64,000 bases of DNA from Microglena sp. YARC (GCA_022414725.1 CM039467.1:7696946-7760945), one strand, 5' to 3'. Positions 24,301 to 37,681 are shown, counted from the stretch's first letter. The notes: generated by a model not told the origin, from the sequence alone. Program-made: numbers and translations.

Positions 24301-27300
24301 GGTGGGTGCCAGTGTAGTATAGTTCTTTCATTAAGATGGCAACCATAATAGTGGATGTCTTACTTTCCACATTCAGGTGTGCTGTCTCTGTGTGTTTCTG
24401 CCTTATCATTCGTGTGTTGTTTCCTCAATGCTGTTCCTTTGAAGCCAATGTATGTAATATGGTCGATAACTGCGAGTTTGAGTGTGAGTTGCATCATGTG
24501 TTGTGTTGCTGAAGGACTCACCTGCGCTCCTTCACCCCTCCTCCAGGGCACCCTTCCAACCCTCCTCAGGGGCACCGTTCCTACATCGTTCAGTGCTCTG
24601 ACAGCACTTTCGTCCCTGCAGATACAATCCAACAATTTTACTGGTGAGACTGCAAACAGATGAAAAAAATGATTTTTGAGTATTTCAGATCTTTGAGGGA
24701 GGTCATTGTGTCCTTTGTTAGACCCTTACCCACAAATGTATCTCATGAGTTCATACCAGGGGCTGATGGCGGTCTTGGTAGGTTGAAGAGGTGTGCTACA
24801 AACTAGCTGGGCAGAAGACTGGCTAGGAGATAACCTAAGCTAGTGTGGACCATAAGGTTTGGACAGTCTGCCCTTCATCCAATTTCCACACATTAAGTCT
24901 GATTCCCACAAACTCCCACCCCAAATCCCACACCTCGCATCCCCTCCCCACCCCAATCTTTGCTTTGCTCTGACCTTGGGTAGAAGGGCATTCTATGCTT
25001 GTATATGTGTCAGGCCACTTTAGTTGCTCTAACTGTGCTTGTGCTCAAAAACTCTGCAGGAAGGCTCCCTTCTGAATGGTCTCGTATGACCAATCTTGGA
25101 ATTATGAGTGCTGCAAATAATCGGTTCACGGTGGGTGACTGTAGTTGAGTTATTTCATGAAGATGGCAACCATGACAGTGAGAGTGCTATTTTCTACATT
25201 CATGTGTGTATCTCTGTGATTATGTCTGTATTATCATTCGTGTGTTGTTTCCTCGATGCTGTTCCTGTGAAGTCTACATGTGTAATATGTGGAAGAAGTG
25301 TGAGTGTGAGTTGCATCATGTGCTGTGTTGCTGAAGGACTCACCTGCGCTCCCTCACCCCTCCTCCAGGGCACCCTTCCTGCAGCGTACAGTGCTCTGAC
25401 AGCACTTGCGTCTCTCATGATCGACGACAACCTTCTTACTGGTGAGACTGAAAGCAGATGTAAACACTGGATTTTGAGTATTTCATACTATTGAGAGTGG
25501 TCATTGTGAACTTTGTTCGACCTTCACCCGCAAAAATATCTCATGAGATGCTGATGGAAGTCTTGGTAGGTTGAAGAGGTGCGGTACAAATTGCCTGGGC
25601 AGGAGACAGGCTAAGACATAACCTGAACTTGTCTTTGTGACCAATGGTTGTGTACCCTATGGTCTGACCTTCATCCAACTCTAATATCATCCACGACTTG
25701 AGCCTGTCTCCACCCACCTCCACCCTCTCCCCCACACCAACCACCCACTCACCCACTCACACAAGCACCCTCTCACACAACCACCCACCTAACCACCCTT
25801 CCACCCACACCATCCTTGACCAGCCCTGCACACGCTTTGCCAGGCATCCTGTGCTCTTTGATTTTTCAGGACACCTAGCTCCATCCTAACTCAGCTTGTT
25901 CCCAAACTTTCTGCAGGAACTCTCCCTGCTGACTGGGCTTCTTTGAGTAGACTTAATAGGCTGGATCTTGGAAATAACAACTTAATGGTGGGTGCCACTG
26001 TAGTGCCACTGTAGTTCACGTTGGGTGCCACTGTGGTAGAGCTCTTTCATGAAGATGGCAACCATAATAGTGGATGTGCAATTTGTGTTTTATTCCTGTG
26101 TCTTTCTCGGTACTTCTGTCTGTCTTATCATTCATGTTTTGTGTCCTCAATGCTGCTTCTTTGGAGCCCTTACATGTTCAAGAACTGCGTGTGTGAGTGA
26201 ATGTGAGTTGCATCATGTGTCTTTCTCTGTGCTTCTGTCTGTCTTATCATTCATGTTTTGTGTCCTCAATGCTGCTTCTTTGGAGCCCTTACGTGTTCAA
26301 GAACTGCGAGTGTGAGTGAGAGTGTGAGTGTGAGTCTCCCTTTTGAATGGTCTCTTATGAGCAATCTTGAAGTTATGAGTGTTGCAAATAACAACTTCAT
26401 GGTGGGTGCCACTGTAACAGAGTTATTTCATGAAGGCAACTATGATACTGGATTTGCTATTTTATACATTCATGTGTGTGTCTCCGTGCTTCTGTCTGTC
26501 TGATCATTCGTGTGTTGTTTCCTCAATGCTGTTCCTATGAAGGCTATGTATGTAAGTTGTTCAAGAAGTGTGAGTGTGAGTTGCATCATGTGTTGTGTTG
26601 CTGAAGGACTTACCTGCGCTCCTTCACCCCTCCTCCAGGGCACCCTTCCTTATCAGTACTGGAATTTGACAGCCCTTACAGTCTTGGATGTGAGCAACAA
26701 CTTTCTGATTGGTGAGATATGTTCAGCCACAGCAGGGTCCGACTCAATCTTCTTCTTTGTCGTGTCAGTTACTGCGTTGCCAATAATGGCATCAGCTGCA
26801 CCCTTCATTGGGTCCTGTGGTAGAGGTGATGTGTGTGAGTGTTTGTACATTAGGGTTGGGTGGTGATGGTGGTGGGTGAACATTGTTTCATAAACCGACT
26901 CAATCATCTTCTTTGTCGTGTAAGTTACTGCGTTGCCAATAATGGCATCAGCTGCACCCTTCATTGGGTCCTGTGGTAGAGGTGATGTGTGTGAGTGTTT
27001 GTACATTAGGGGTGGGTGGTGATGGTGGTGGGTGAACATTGTTTCATAAACCGACTCAATCATCTTCTTTGTCATGTCAGTTACTGCGTCACCGATAATG
27101 GAGTCAGCAGCAGGAAAATGCAGGAAAACACAGGTTTTTATGGTGACTACTCCTAATTCCGGCTTACGCAGTGGTGTCCTTAACTTCATGACCTGAGAGT
27201 GGCACATTCCTCGGATGTAACAATTTCAATTTCAAAACACAGGTTGCAGGTTTCACTACTTACTGACCAACCCTCAGGAAGGCAGGATAACAAATCTGGC

Positions 27301-30300
27301 GGTCTACACCACCTATCTGGTGTAGATAGATGGATTTTAAGTTATTCTCCTTGGAATTTGTCACTCAAATCAATGCAGGAAAACAAAGGTTGCAGGTTCC
27401 GATCCATCCATGACTTAAAAGTGGTCATTACCAACTGCCTGCTAACCTCCCTGCTTCCTTGAACTTGAACAATAAACTGTGCCCATGTGCTTTCTCACCT
27501 CACTATTTTCTATGCAACTGAAACAGGTGAAGCGTGGAACTCCATATGCTTTCTGCAACGGCACCATCCCAACGGCTGATCAGCTATGTGAGCCCGGGGC
27601 ACTCGCCTTTGAATTCAGCCTAGCTGGTGTGAATGCCACATTGGAGGATGCAAACAATGTGACCCAACACATTGTAGCCTGTCCCAGACCTGACTGCCTG
27701 GTGGGAACCCCTTGCTCCAAAGTGGTGAGTTGGGGTTGTTGCATGTATCACAGCATGTTTCAATGTGGCATGGCTTGGTGTCCGAGCAGCAGCAGATATG
27801 TAGTTATGTACTGCTTGTGGTACGATCTCCCTCACGTGTGGCTTCTCAGCATCTCCCTGCCTTATTCTCATCACTCATCCTATGCCCTTCTGTATTAGTT
27901 TGCTGCCTGTTGCCTCAGCCAACCTCAGCTGATATGTGTTCATCAAAGGGCTGGTGACCACATCCAAATGTGCAGGACCTTGGAGCTATGTCCTTAGTAA
28001 AAAGGCACATATGGAGATATGTATTCATTTTATTTTATTTATTGTACTTATATGTGACCACGTCCAAATGTGCAGGACCTTGGAGCTATGTCCTTGGTAA
28101 ATAGGGGCCTTGGAGGCTGCGCCATTGACACCCTGGCTCCCATAGGCAGCATCTTTCCAGTAGCCTTCTGGGTGTGGGACTACGGTGCACCCGCTATGAG
28201 TGCTGTTGTCGTACGCAAGGTAAGCTTGGGGTTTGGGGCTTAGGGGTTATGGTTTTAGGGTTTAAGGACTACGGTGTATCCGCTGTGAGTGCTCTTGTAG
28301 TACGCAAGGTAAGCTTGGGGTTTGGGGTTTAGGGTTTAGGGTGTACCCGCTATGAGTGATCTTGTTGTACGCAAGGTAAGCTTGGGGTTTGGGGCTTGGG
28401 GTTTAGGGTTTAAGGACTACGGTGTACCCGCTATGAGTGCTCTTGTAGTACGCAAGGTAAGCTTGGAGTTTGGGGTTTAGGGTTTAGGGTGTACCCGCTA
28501 TGAGTGCTCTTGTTGTACGCAAGGTAAGCTTGGGGTTTGGGGCTTAGGGTTTAGGGTTTAAGGACTACGGTGTACCCGCTATCAGCTTGTTTCCAACCAG
28601 TTAAGGGTCCGGTTAGGGATTGTGTTTTGGAGGGTTCAGACTCGACCTCTAACCGGACCCTTAACTGGTTGGAAAAATTCCACCAGTTACGCTCTGTAGC
28701 ACTTCCTCGCGATTCAAACGCTGATTTCAGCGTGTCTTCCGCTTCTTGCCGCTGCTGGTTGCTTCAGAATGATCAGTCCATAATTGTGTGGCAGGGACGG
28801 TGCCCTGCTGCTGCGAATCCATTTTGGTGAAACTGTGCTATCGATGATGAGTGTCCGAGAAAGAAAGAAAGGATGCGGGACTCCAAAGCAGCGTGATTTT
28901 TAAGAGGCGCGCGCCAACTTCGTGACGTCACCAGATCTAATTCAACAACCGAATTTAACCGCCCCTTAACTTTCTTTAACGGCAGGGGGGGTGCGCCGTT
29001 GCACTAACCGGGACGGTTGGTCTTTAACCGGATCTCAACTTTTTGTGTTTCCGACCAAACACCGGTTAGCGCCGAAAATAACGAATTTAACCGCCGCTTA
29101 GCCGGACCCTTAACTGGTTGGAAACAAGCTGTATGAGTGCTCTTGTTATATGCAAGGTAAGCTTGGGGGTTGGGGCTTAGGGTTTAGGGTTTAAGGACTA
29201 CGGTGTACCCGCTATGAGTGCTCTTGTTGTACGCAAGGTAAGCTTGGGGTTTGGGGCTTAGGGTTTAGGGTTTAAGGACTACGGTGTACCCGCTATGAGT
29301 GCTCTTGTTGTACGCAAGGTAAGCTTGGGGTTTGGGGCTTAGGGTTTAGGGTTTAGGGTTTAATGACTACGGTGTACCCGCTATGAGTGCTCTTGTTGTA
29401 CGCAAGGTAAGCTTGGGGGTTGGGGCTTAGGGTTTAGGGTTTAAGGACTACGGTGTACCCGCTATGAGTGCTCTTGTAGTACGCAAGGTAAGCTTGGGGT
29501 TTGGGGGTTAGGGTTTAGGGTGTACCCACTATGAGTGCTCTTGTTGTACGCAAGGTAAGCTTGGGGTTTGGGGCTTAGGGTTTAGGGTTTAATCACTACG
29601 GTGTACCCGCTATGGGTGCTCTTGTTGTACGCAAGGTAAGCTTGGGGTTTGGGGCTTAGGGTTTAGGGTTTAAGGACTACGGTGTACCCGCTATGTAACA
29701 CTGATGATTTGGTTGCTGTGGTGCGCGCTTTAGAGTGACCTACAATACAACAGTAACACACTGACTGATAAGCAGACGAGTATGGTATTGCTACACTCTG
29801 ACTAACACAGGTGTACTTCTCTTACTTTCTACAAGAGTGAACCAGACTGGTCTGCGACACTGGTGACTAATCCCACGTAGGTAGGAAAGATAGACACGGG
29901 GCTTAGATCCGTACTTCTCAAGGGGGAGGGTGGGGAGGGTGTCGTACGTCGACGAGTAACACGGAATCCGTGCCTACGGCAGGAAAGACAGCCGAGCGCT
30001 ATTACTTGCTCGTACTGCTTAGGGGGACTTTACTAATTCCGTCTATGACAGGACAGAGAGGAACGGCGCTATTGCTCGTAACTTTCCGGGGGGAACTAAT
30101 CTAATTCCGAGCCTAAGCGCAAGGATCAGGCAATAGCACCACTAAGGTACGTACTTGCTCAGAGGTCTTGGGTATCCAGGGCTTGGTAATCAGGGTCTTG
30201 GGTCGGGACAAGGATGTGTCCGACAGAGCGATGCGGGGAATCAAAGGCAACTCACGTAGAGGAAACTGGGACAAGGGACGGGACTTCAGGGGTGACTCTT

Positions 30301-33300
30301 GACTCGGTGTTACAAGTGAATTAGGATATAATTAAAGACTCAGGCGTAGGCACTCTATTTATAGCTTTTCCCATCGGAATATTCCTAAAGAACATTCCTC
30401 GAACATTCCTTCGAATATTCCCAATTGGATCTTCTCTCAAAGGGTCGCTCCCAAACGGACCTTCATTTCCCTAGGAATATCCCCCACGGAACCTTCCATT
30501 GGCCAACTAGATCTCGGATCGGGAACATTGGACGGACCCCTACTATTGGGACGGAACCTTCCGCAGGTCCTCGCCCAAACTACTACTCGAAGCTCTCATA
30601 TCTGACTGTACTGCGCTACGTGCGCGTATATTCGTGTCACACCCGAATCGTGGTGTAACACGCTATGAGTGCTCTTGTTGTATGCAAGGTAAGCTTGGGG
30701 TTTGGGGCTTAGGGTTTAGGGTTTAGGGTTTAAGGACTACGGTGTACCCGCTATGAGTGCTCTTGTTGTATGCCAGGTAAGCTTGGGGTTTGGGGCTTAG
30801 GGTTTAGGGTTTAGGGTTTAAGGACTACGGTGTACCCGCTATGAGTGCTCTTGTTGTATGCAAGGTAAGCTTGGGGTTTGGGGCTTAGGGTTTAGGGTTT
30901 AAGGACTACAGTGTACCCGCTATGAGTGCTCTTGTTGTATGCAAGGTAAGCTTGGGGTTTGGGGCTTAGGGTTTAGGGTTTAGGGTTTAAGGACTACGGT
31001 GTACCCGCTATGAGTGCTCTTGTTGTATGCCAGGTAAGCTTGGGGTTTGGGGCTTAGGGTTTAGGGTTTAGGGTTTAAGGACTACGGTGTACCCGCTATG
31101 AGTGCTCTTGTTGTATGCAAGGTAAGCTTGGGGTTTGGGGCTTAGGGTTTAGGGTTTAAGGACTACAGTGTACCCGCTATGAGTGCTCTTGTTGTATGCA
31201 AGGTAAGCTTGGGGTTTGGGGCTTAGGGTTTAGGTTTTTAGGGTTTAAGGACTACGGTTGTACCGCTATGAGTGCTCTTGTTGTATGCCAGGTAAGCCTG
31301 GGGTTTGGGGCTTAGGGTTTAGGGTTTAGGGTTTAAGGACTACGGTGTACCTGCTATGAGTGCTCTTGTTGTATGCAAGGTAAGCTTGGGGTTTGGGGCT
31401 TAGGGTTTAGGGTTTAAGGACTACAGTGTACCCGCTATGAGTGCTCTTGTAGTACGCAAGGTAAGCTTGGGGTTTGGGGTTTAGGGTTTAGGGTTTAGGG
31501 TTTAAGGACTACGGTGTACCCGCTATGAGTGCTCTTGTTGTATGCCAGGTAAGCTTGGGGTTTGGGGCTTAGGGTTTAGGGTTTAGGGTTTAAGGACTAC
31601 GGTGTACCCGCTATGAGTGCTCTTGTTGTATGCAAGGTAAGCTTGGGGTTTGGGGCTTAGGGTTTAGGGTTTAAGGACTACAGTGTACCCGCTATGAGTG
31701 CTCTTGTAGTACGCAAGGTAAGCTTGGGGTTTAGGGTTTAGGGTTTAGGGTTTAAGGACTACGGTGTACCCGCTATGAATGCTCTTGTTGTAAGCAAGGT
31801 AAGCTTGGGGGTTGGGGCTTAGGGTTTAGGGTTTAAGGACTACGGTGTACCTGCTATGAGTGCTCTTGTAGTACGCAAGGTAAGCTTGGGGTTTGGGGGT
31901 TAGGGTTTAGGGTGTACCCGCTATGAGTGCTCTTGTTGTACGCAAGGTAATCTTGGGGTTTGGGGCTTAGGGTTTAGGGTTTAAGGACTACGGTGTACCC
32001 GCTATGAGTGCTCTTGTTGTATGCAAGGTAAGCTTGGGGTTTTGGGCTTAGGGTTTAGGGTTTAAGGACTACAGTGTACCCGCTATGAGTGCTCTTGTTG
32101 TACGCAAGGTAAGCTTGTGGTTTGGGGCTTAGGGTTTAGGGTTTAGGGTGTACCCGCTATGAGTGATCTTGTTGTACGCAAGGTAAGCTTGGGGGTTGGG
32201 GCTTAGGGTTTAGGGTTTAAGGACTACGGTGTACCTGCTATGAGTGCTCTTGTTGTACGCAAGGTAAGCTTGGGGGTTGGGGGTTAGGGTTTAGGGTGTA
32301 CCCGCTATGAGTGCTCTTGTTGTACGCAAGGTAAGCTTGGGGGTTGGGGCTTAGGGTTTAGGGTTTAGGGCTTAAGGACTACAGTGTACCCGCTATGAGT
32401 GCTCTTGTTGTACGCAAGGTAAGCTTGGGGTTTGGGGCTTAGGGTTTAGGGTTTAGGGTTTATGGACTACGGTGTACCCGCTATGAGTTCTCTTGTTGTA
32501 TGCAAGGTAAGCTTGGGGTCATTTTGTGTAATGGCAATTGCAGACCGAATATCTGGGTGTCTTCTCTGTGGCCCTGACGGTGCGCTGGGTTGGGCATCTC
32601 GGTAGTATGGGTAGTTTAATGGATAAATCAATACCATATGTGTCTACACTGAGATCGTCTGTTGACATCCCCCCCCCCCCCCCCCAGACCCAGACCCAGA
32701 CCCACCCAAAACACCATCACTCACACAGCCTCCCCCTCACACAAGACATCCTCACACACACACGTCCTCACACACACACACACATCCTCACCCAACACAC
32801 ACAGCCTCGCACTCACACGCACACACATCCTCTCACACACACACTGCCACACACAGGTGGTCATCTCTGATCCATGCCCAGATCCTGCAGCACCCAACTT
32901 CTGCCGTGATGGTTTCCGCTTCTATTGCTCGCCTAGTGATTGTAGAACCTCTCAGGTTTACCTGCCTGATCCTACCGAAGTTCCTATTGTCAAACTGCTG
33001 CCCTAAACACGCAACATTCTTCAATTCAACTTGGCAATGTCCCACCCTTCTCGCTTGCCCCATGCCCAAGCCTGGCTCAAAACTCAAGTTGTGGAGCTGT
33101 TGCATATACCAAGTACGTGCGCTGCACTGCATGACTGGTGCAGTGGTGTATACACTTGTATGTCTTCTTATGACTTATCACTTATGAGTACTGTTATGTT
33201 AAGTTTCCAGGATTCTAAATCCTTGTGCCCAACCACAAAATAATTGTACAACAGCGCCAAGCTGGGACCTGCATTCCTAGTTCAATGTTTTACATATATT

Positions 33301-36300
33301 GGAGGTTTGTTAGTTAGTTAGTTAATTAATTAGTTAGTTAGTTCAATGCATATCTTGGAGGTTAGTTAGTTATCAAGTTAGTTGATAAGTTAGTTAGTTC
33401 AATAAATGTCTTGGAGGTTAGTTAGTTAGCTCAATGCATACCTTGGAGATTGGTTAGTTAGTTAGTTAGTTAGATAGATAGTTCAATGTAGATCTTGGAG
33501 GTTAGTTACTTAGTCAGTTAAATTCATATCTTGGAGGTTGGTTAGTTAGTTAGTTAGTTAGTTAGTTCAATACATATCTTGAGGGTTGGTTAGTTAGTTA
33601 CTTCAATGCATATCTTGTAGGTTGGTTATTTACCTAGCTAGTTAGTTAGTTCAATGTATATCTTGGTGGTTAGTTAGTTAGTTAGTTCAATGCATGTGTT
33701 AGAAGTTTGACTGTATTTCTTCCCTTGGCCTCAAGTTACGGCATGTCCAAACCATCCATCCTTCCACATACCCTTTCTTCCTGCTGCGTACTCTCAGATA
33801 TCCTGGGTCCCCAGTCATCGTACAAGATCTTACGGACAAGATTAAGGTCACTTCAACCACGAACTGCAAGGACAACCCCAGCAATTGTCGGGGGTGTGCT
33901 CTGAACCCAGATGACCTGGGAGGGGTTCCTGGCCTTGCTGGCACCTACAAGTTGCGATACTCAATCACATTCCAGCAGACTGGTGTCACTCGTCAAGTGG
34001 AGCGAACAGTCATCATTTACAACACCAGCTACTCAGACTTTCCCGTCACACGCGTGTATGATTCGGTGAGAGCACAGATGGTCTTGCACAGGATGGAATT
34101 GTGTACTGCAGTGAAGCCAAGGTGGCCATTACTACCTCATGTGACACTGATGTTGGTTAAGCACTGGCTAAGCACTAGTTTAGCACTGATGTTGTTAAGC
34201 ACACAATACGAATCTGCTGGATGTCCCAAGGACCCAGGCCGGTTCTGGGTGATATAATTATCTGGTATCTTGTTTAAAACAGGAGGCCTGTGATGTATTT
34301 ACTTGAAATGAAAAACAAATGAAAACAGTGATTTTGTTTCGTAACAGTTTCCTGATAATATATTTCCTGATAAAATATAATATGTTTCCAGACAATATAT
34401 AATATGTTTCCAGATAATATATAATATGTTTCCAGATAATATATAATATGTTTCCAGATAATATATAATATGTTTCCTGATAGTATATATTTATAGTGCC
34501 AAAGACGGCGAGCAGCCAAATTGCTGAGCTGAAGTTATGTAACCCGTTCACTTCAAGTTTGGTACTTGAACTTGAACTTGTTTTACATGGCTCCAGCCTT
34601 TTACGCTACTTGCGTCTTTGGCAGTTACATAACTAATCAATCAAAGCAATTGCTTCAAAATATGTTGTTTCTCACCACAAAAACTCTCACCTTTTGCTGC
34701 CACATGCACAGGATTTTTTTTCTTGCTTTTTTTCTTGCTTTTTCAAAATTGTTGTTTCTCAACACAAAAAAGCCATAACGCTGTATTTGTGCATTCCCAA
34801 AAGATTTATCCGTGCATTGCAAAAACATGTTGGCTCTGCTCATGGGTTGCTTGCAAAGCATGCAGTAAATGTCTGGGTGCTTGCAGACGTACTGATAGAA
34901 GAGTCTAAGGGGTGCAGGCCACGAAAATGTTGGGTGCTTGCCAGGCGTACTGATCAGAGAGTCTAAGGGGGCAAGGCCACAGCAAACACGTACAGGTGGG
35001 AGTGCATGCCTACAGCAAACACATACAAACACATACAGGCTGGAGTGCATGCTACAGCAAACACATACAAACACATACAGGCTGGAGTTTGCATGCACAG
35101 CAAACACATACAGCTGGAAGTGCATGCTACAGCAAACACATACAAACACATTACAGGCTGGGAGTGCTTAGAGAGACTGGGATGGTGTGCTAAACGAAAA
35201 TACCAATGGCCACCTGTATCCGTACAGAGTTGAGGATTGTATTTGCTGTGGACTTTCTTTACACGGTCCTCCATTCCTATTTTCTGTGCTGCAAGCTGAC
35301 CAACTATTCGCTTGGCTGTGAATGTTTGTTGATGCAATTAACAGGCAGCATGAGTAGAGCAGAAGCGAGTTCATTTGCAGGCCCAGAACAGGGTTGCTAC
35401 TGCAGTGCTGCCCCAGTTAAGCTTTCGAGACGCAAATGTTGAGTTGTTTAATGCAACGCTGTACACTCGCTTGAAGACATATCCACCACCACCTTCGCCC
35501 CCACCTACCCCACCATCTCCTCCATCACCACCTTTGCCTCCTCGTCCTCCACCCGCCCCCCTCCCCCACCATCTGCCCCCCCTGACTCCCCCCTTCACCA
35601 CTCCACCGCCACCACCACCCAACCCCACTGCTCCCCACTCTTCACCTTTCCCACAACCACCCTCACCCTTCCCACCTCTCCCCCTTCCCGCCACCAAATC
35701 CCCCTACCCGCCGCCTCCCCCATTGTTCTCCCCCCTCCACCCCCACCAACTCCCCTCTCTCCACCGTTGCCACCCCCCTCCCCCACCCGCTCCACCTCCA
35801 CCATCACCACCCCCCCCTCCTCCCCCCCTCCTCCACCCTCTCACCTCTCCCCCCTTCCCCCCCTCCTCCTCCCTCTCCAAATCTCCCCCCTCCTCCTCCA
35901 CCCCCCATCTTCCACACCGCACCTCCAAGCCTGGACACCCCTCCACCACCACATTCACCACCTTCACCTCCATCATCGCCGCCATTTCCCCCACGTCCAC
36001 CTCTATCACCCGCTCCACCACCCCTCCCCACCCTCCCCACCTCCACCTCCCACATACCCACCGCCTCACCTGTCCCCCCACCCCGCTCTCACCACCTCCA
36101 CCCACCGGATCCCCACATCCTCCTCCGAGCCCTCCAAACCCTCCCTCGCCACCCAACCCTCCCTCTCCTCCCTTCCCCCCCCTCCCCCCAAGTCCCCCCC
36201 CACCTGATCCTGTGCGCGTGCCATGATGTAGTATGCTGACGTAAGGATACACAAGTACACTCCAAGCACAATGGACCTGGGTAATCTGACAGTATTTAAT

Positions 36301-37681
36301 GCAGCGCTCGCAGTTGCAGCAGGTAAGAGCAATCTTTTTCATTTACCCTTACCTCACTCTAGCAGGAATGTTGGTAAGTGGCACACTGGTAAGGTATATG
36401 CTGCATGTGTTGCTCACCATTTTGACATGAATAGCATGATTGTCAGGCAGGGTGAGAGAAGGGGTTTGCGACAGACAGTGTTTTTAATTTCAAATTTCCG
36501 TAGTCCAGGTTGAGTAGCTACTTGGGCTACTCAAACCTGATTTCAGGATAATTGCGTAGCCATCGCATGGCGGAGCTCGAAGCGCGGAGCCTGGGGGCGG
36601 AGGCAGCGCGTCCCCGATATTGGGGGGTCCGGGGGTGTAGCATTCTATGGAATGGCGACGTGTCGTCGAAATATGAAACACTGGCGACAGACTTCCCCAG
36701 CTCAAACAAATACATTATTATATATATCATAAAGAAGAAGAATCGCACAATTAAATTATCATCAATTTTCTAGGTTGTTTTGGCTAAGTTTGGCTCAATT
36801 AGTTGTCCACTATTAGGGCTAATTTAGCTAATAGCCCTATTTGGGCTAATTTGGTCCGACGTTAGCCCTAAACTCCAAAGCTTACATGTATCATAGTAAC
36901 GAAGAATCACACAATTTAATTATCATCCCATTTGGGATGATGATTGAATTATAATTGTAGAATTGAATTATCACTGTAGCACCAACGATTGTTTGGGGCT
37001 CAGTTAAGAATTTCTTATTATGTTTAGCCCTTCCTGTCATGGTTGGGCGAGTCCCTTCAGCCTATTGGGCCTACCCCTGGACTGTAACATGCAAACCTGT
37101 ACTGTAACATACATGCATACACACATACATATATATTCATATATAGAGCTCCCAGGAGGCTTGTCAAGATTGCCACTTTTGTATGCTCCCTCTTTTGTTG
37201 CCAGGCAAGTAGTTTTACCGATGCCTGTTTTGTCTCACCTCACCTTTTTGTCCCTCCAGCTTCTGAGAAAAAGAATCGTCGAATGATAGTTGAAGACCAT
37301 GAATGGGAGAAGCTCTTGCAGGCGATACAGACAAGAGATGGCTGGAGGAAGGCTTCTAGGTTGACGCGCATTGTAGAACTCCATGGTTGGATGGCTCTCG
37401 CTGATACAGACTGGTTGATGCAGCAGACTCACAACCTGGACACAAGCAATGGCCCAAGCCCTTGGGACATGTACCTGTCTGAGGAAGCAAGTCCCGCCAT
37501 GCCTCTTCATAGCGTGGTCAACAAGGATGGCACCCCCTTGGACAGCAATGAGTTTGGGCGACAGGATGCGGTATGCTAGCTGTTATGTTAAGCAAAATAA
37601 ACTTTAACCAAATGTTGTTGCTTTGTCATGTAGGCTGCCACTATCTGATGCATGGGGTGGCAGCTTGGGGAGGTCAGCGTG

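Larger units (their letters stand above)
28204..32516 (+). repeat. About 80-bp minisatellite: exon end, splice donor and TTTAGGG repeats, about 35 copies
   Basis: Each unit contains GACTACGGTGTACCCGCTAT and GAGTGCTCTTGTTGTACGCAAG|GTAAGC, a near-copy of the end of the exon at 28219 with its donor, then GGGGTTTGGGGCTTAGGG and two or three TTTAGGG units. Copies differ in TTTAGGG number and in GTACGC versus GTATGC, forming higher-order sub-patterns around 30660-31680. Two mobile elements interrupt the array (28583-29131 and 29694-30660). Confidence 0.92.

Noticed and set aside
28204..32516. True chromosome end
   Set aside because: TTTAGGG units are interspersed with exon-derived sequence, and coding exons of the same gene lie on both sides.
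35375..36342. Gly-rich minus-strand frames opposite the Pro-rich exon
   Set aside because: Antisense shadow of the Pro-rich coding tract; the plus frame joins a clear acceptor and flanking ectodomain sequence.
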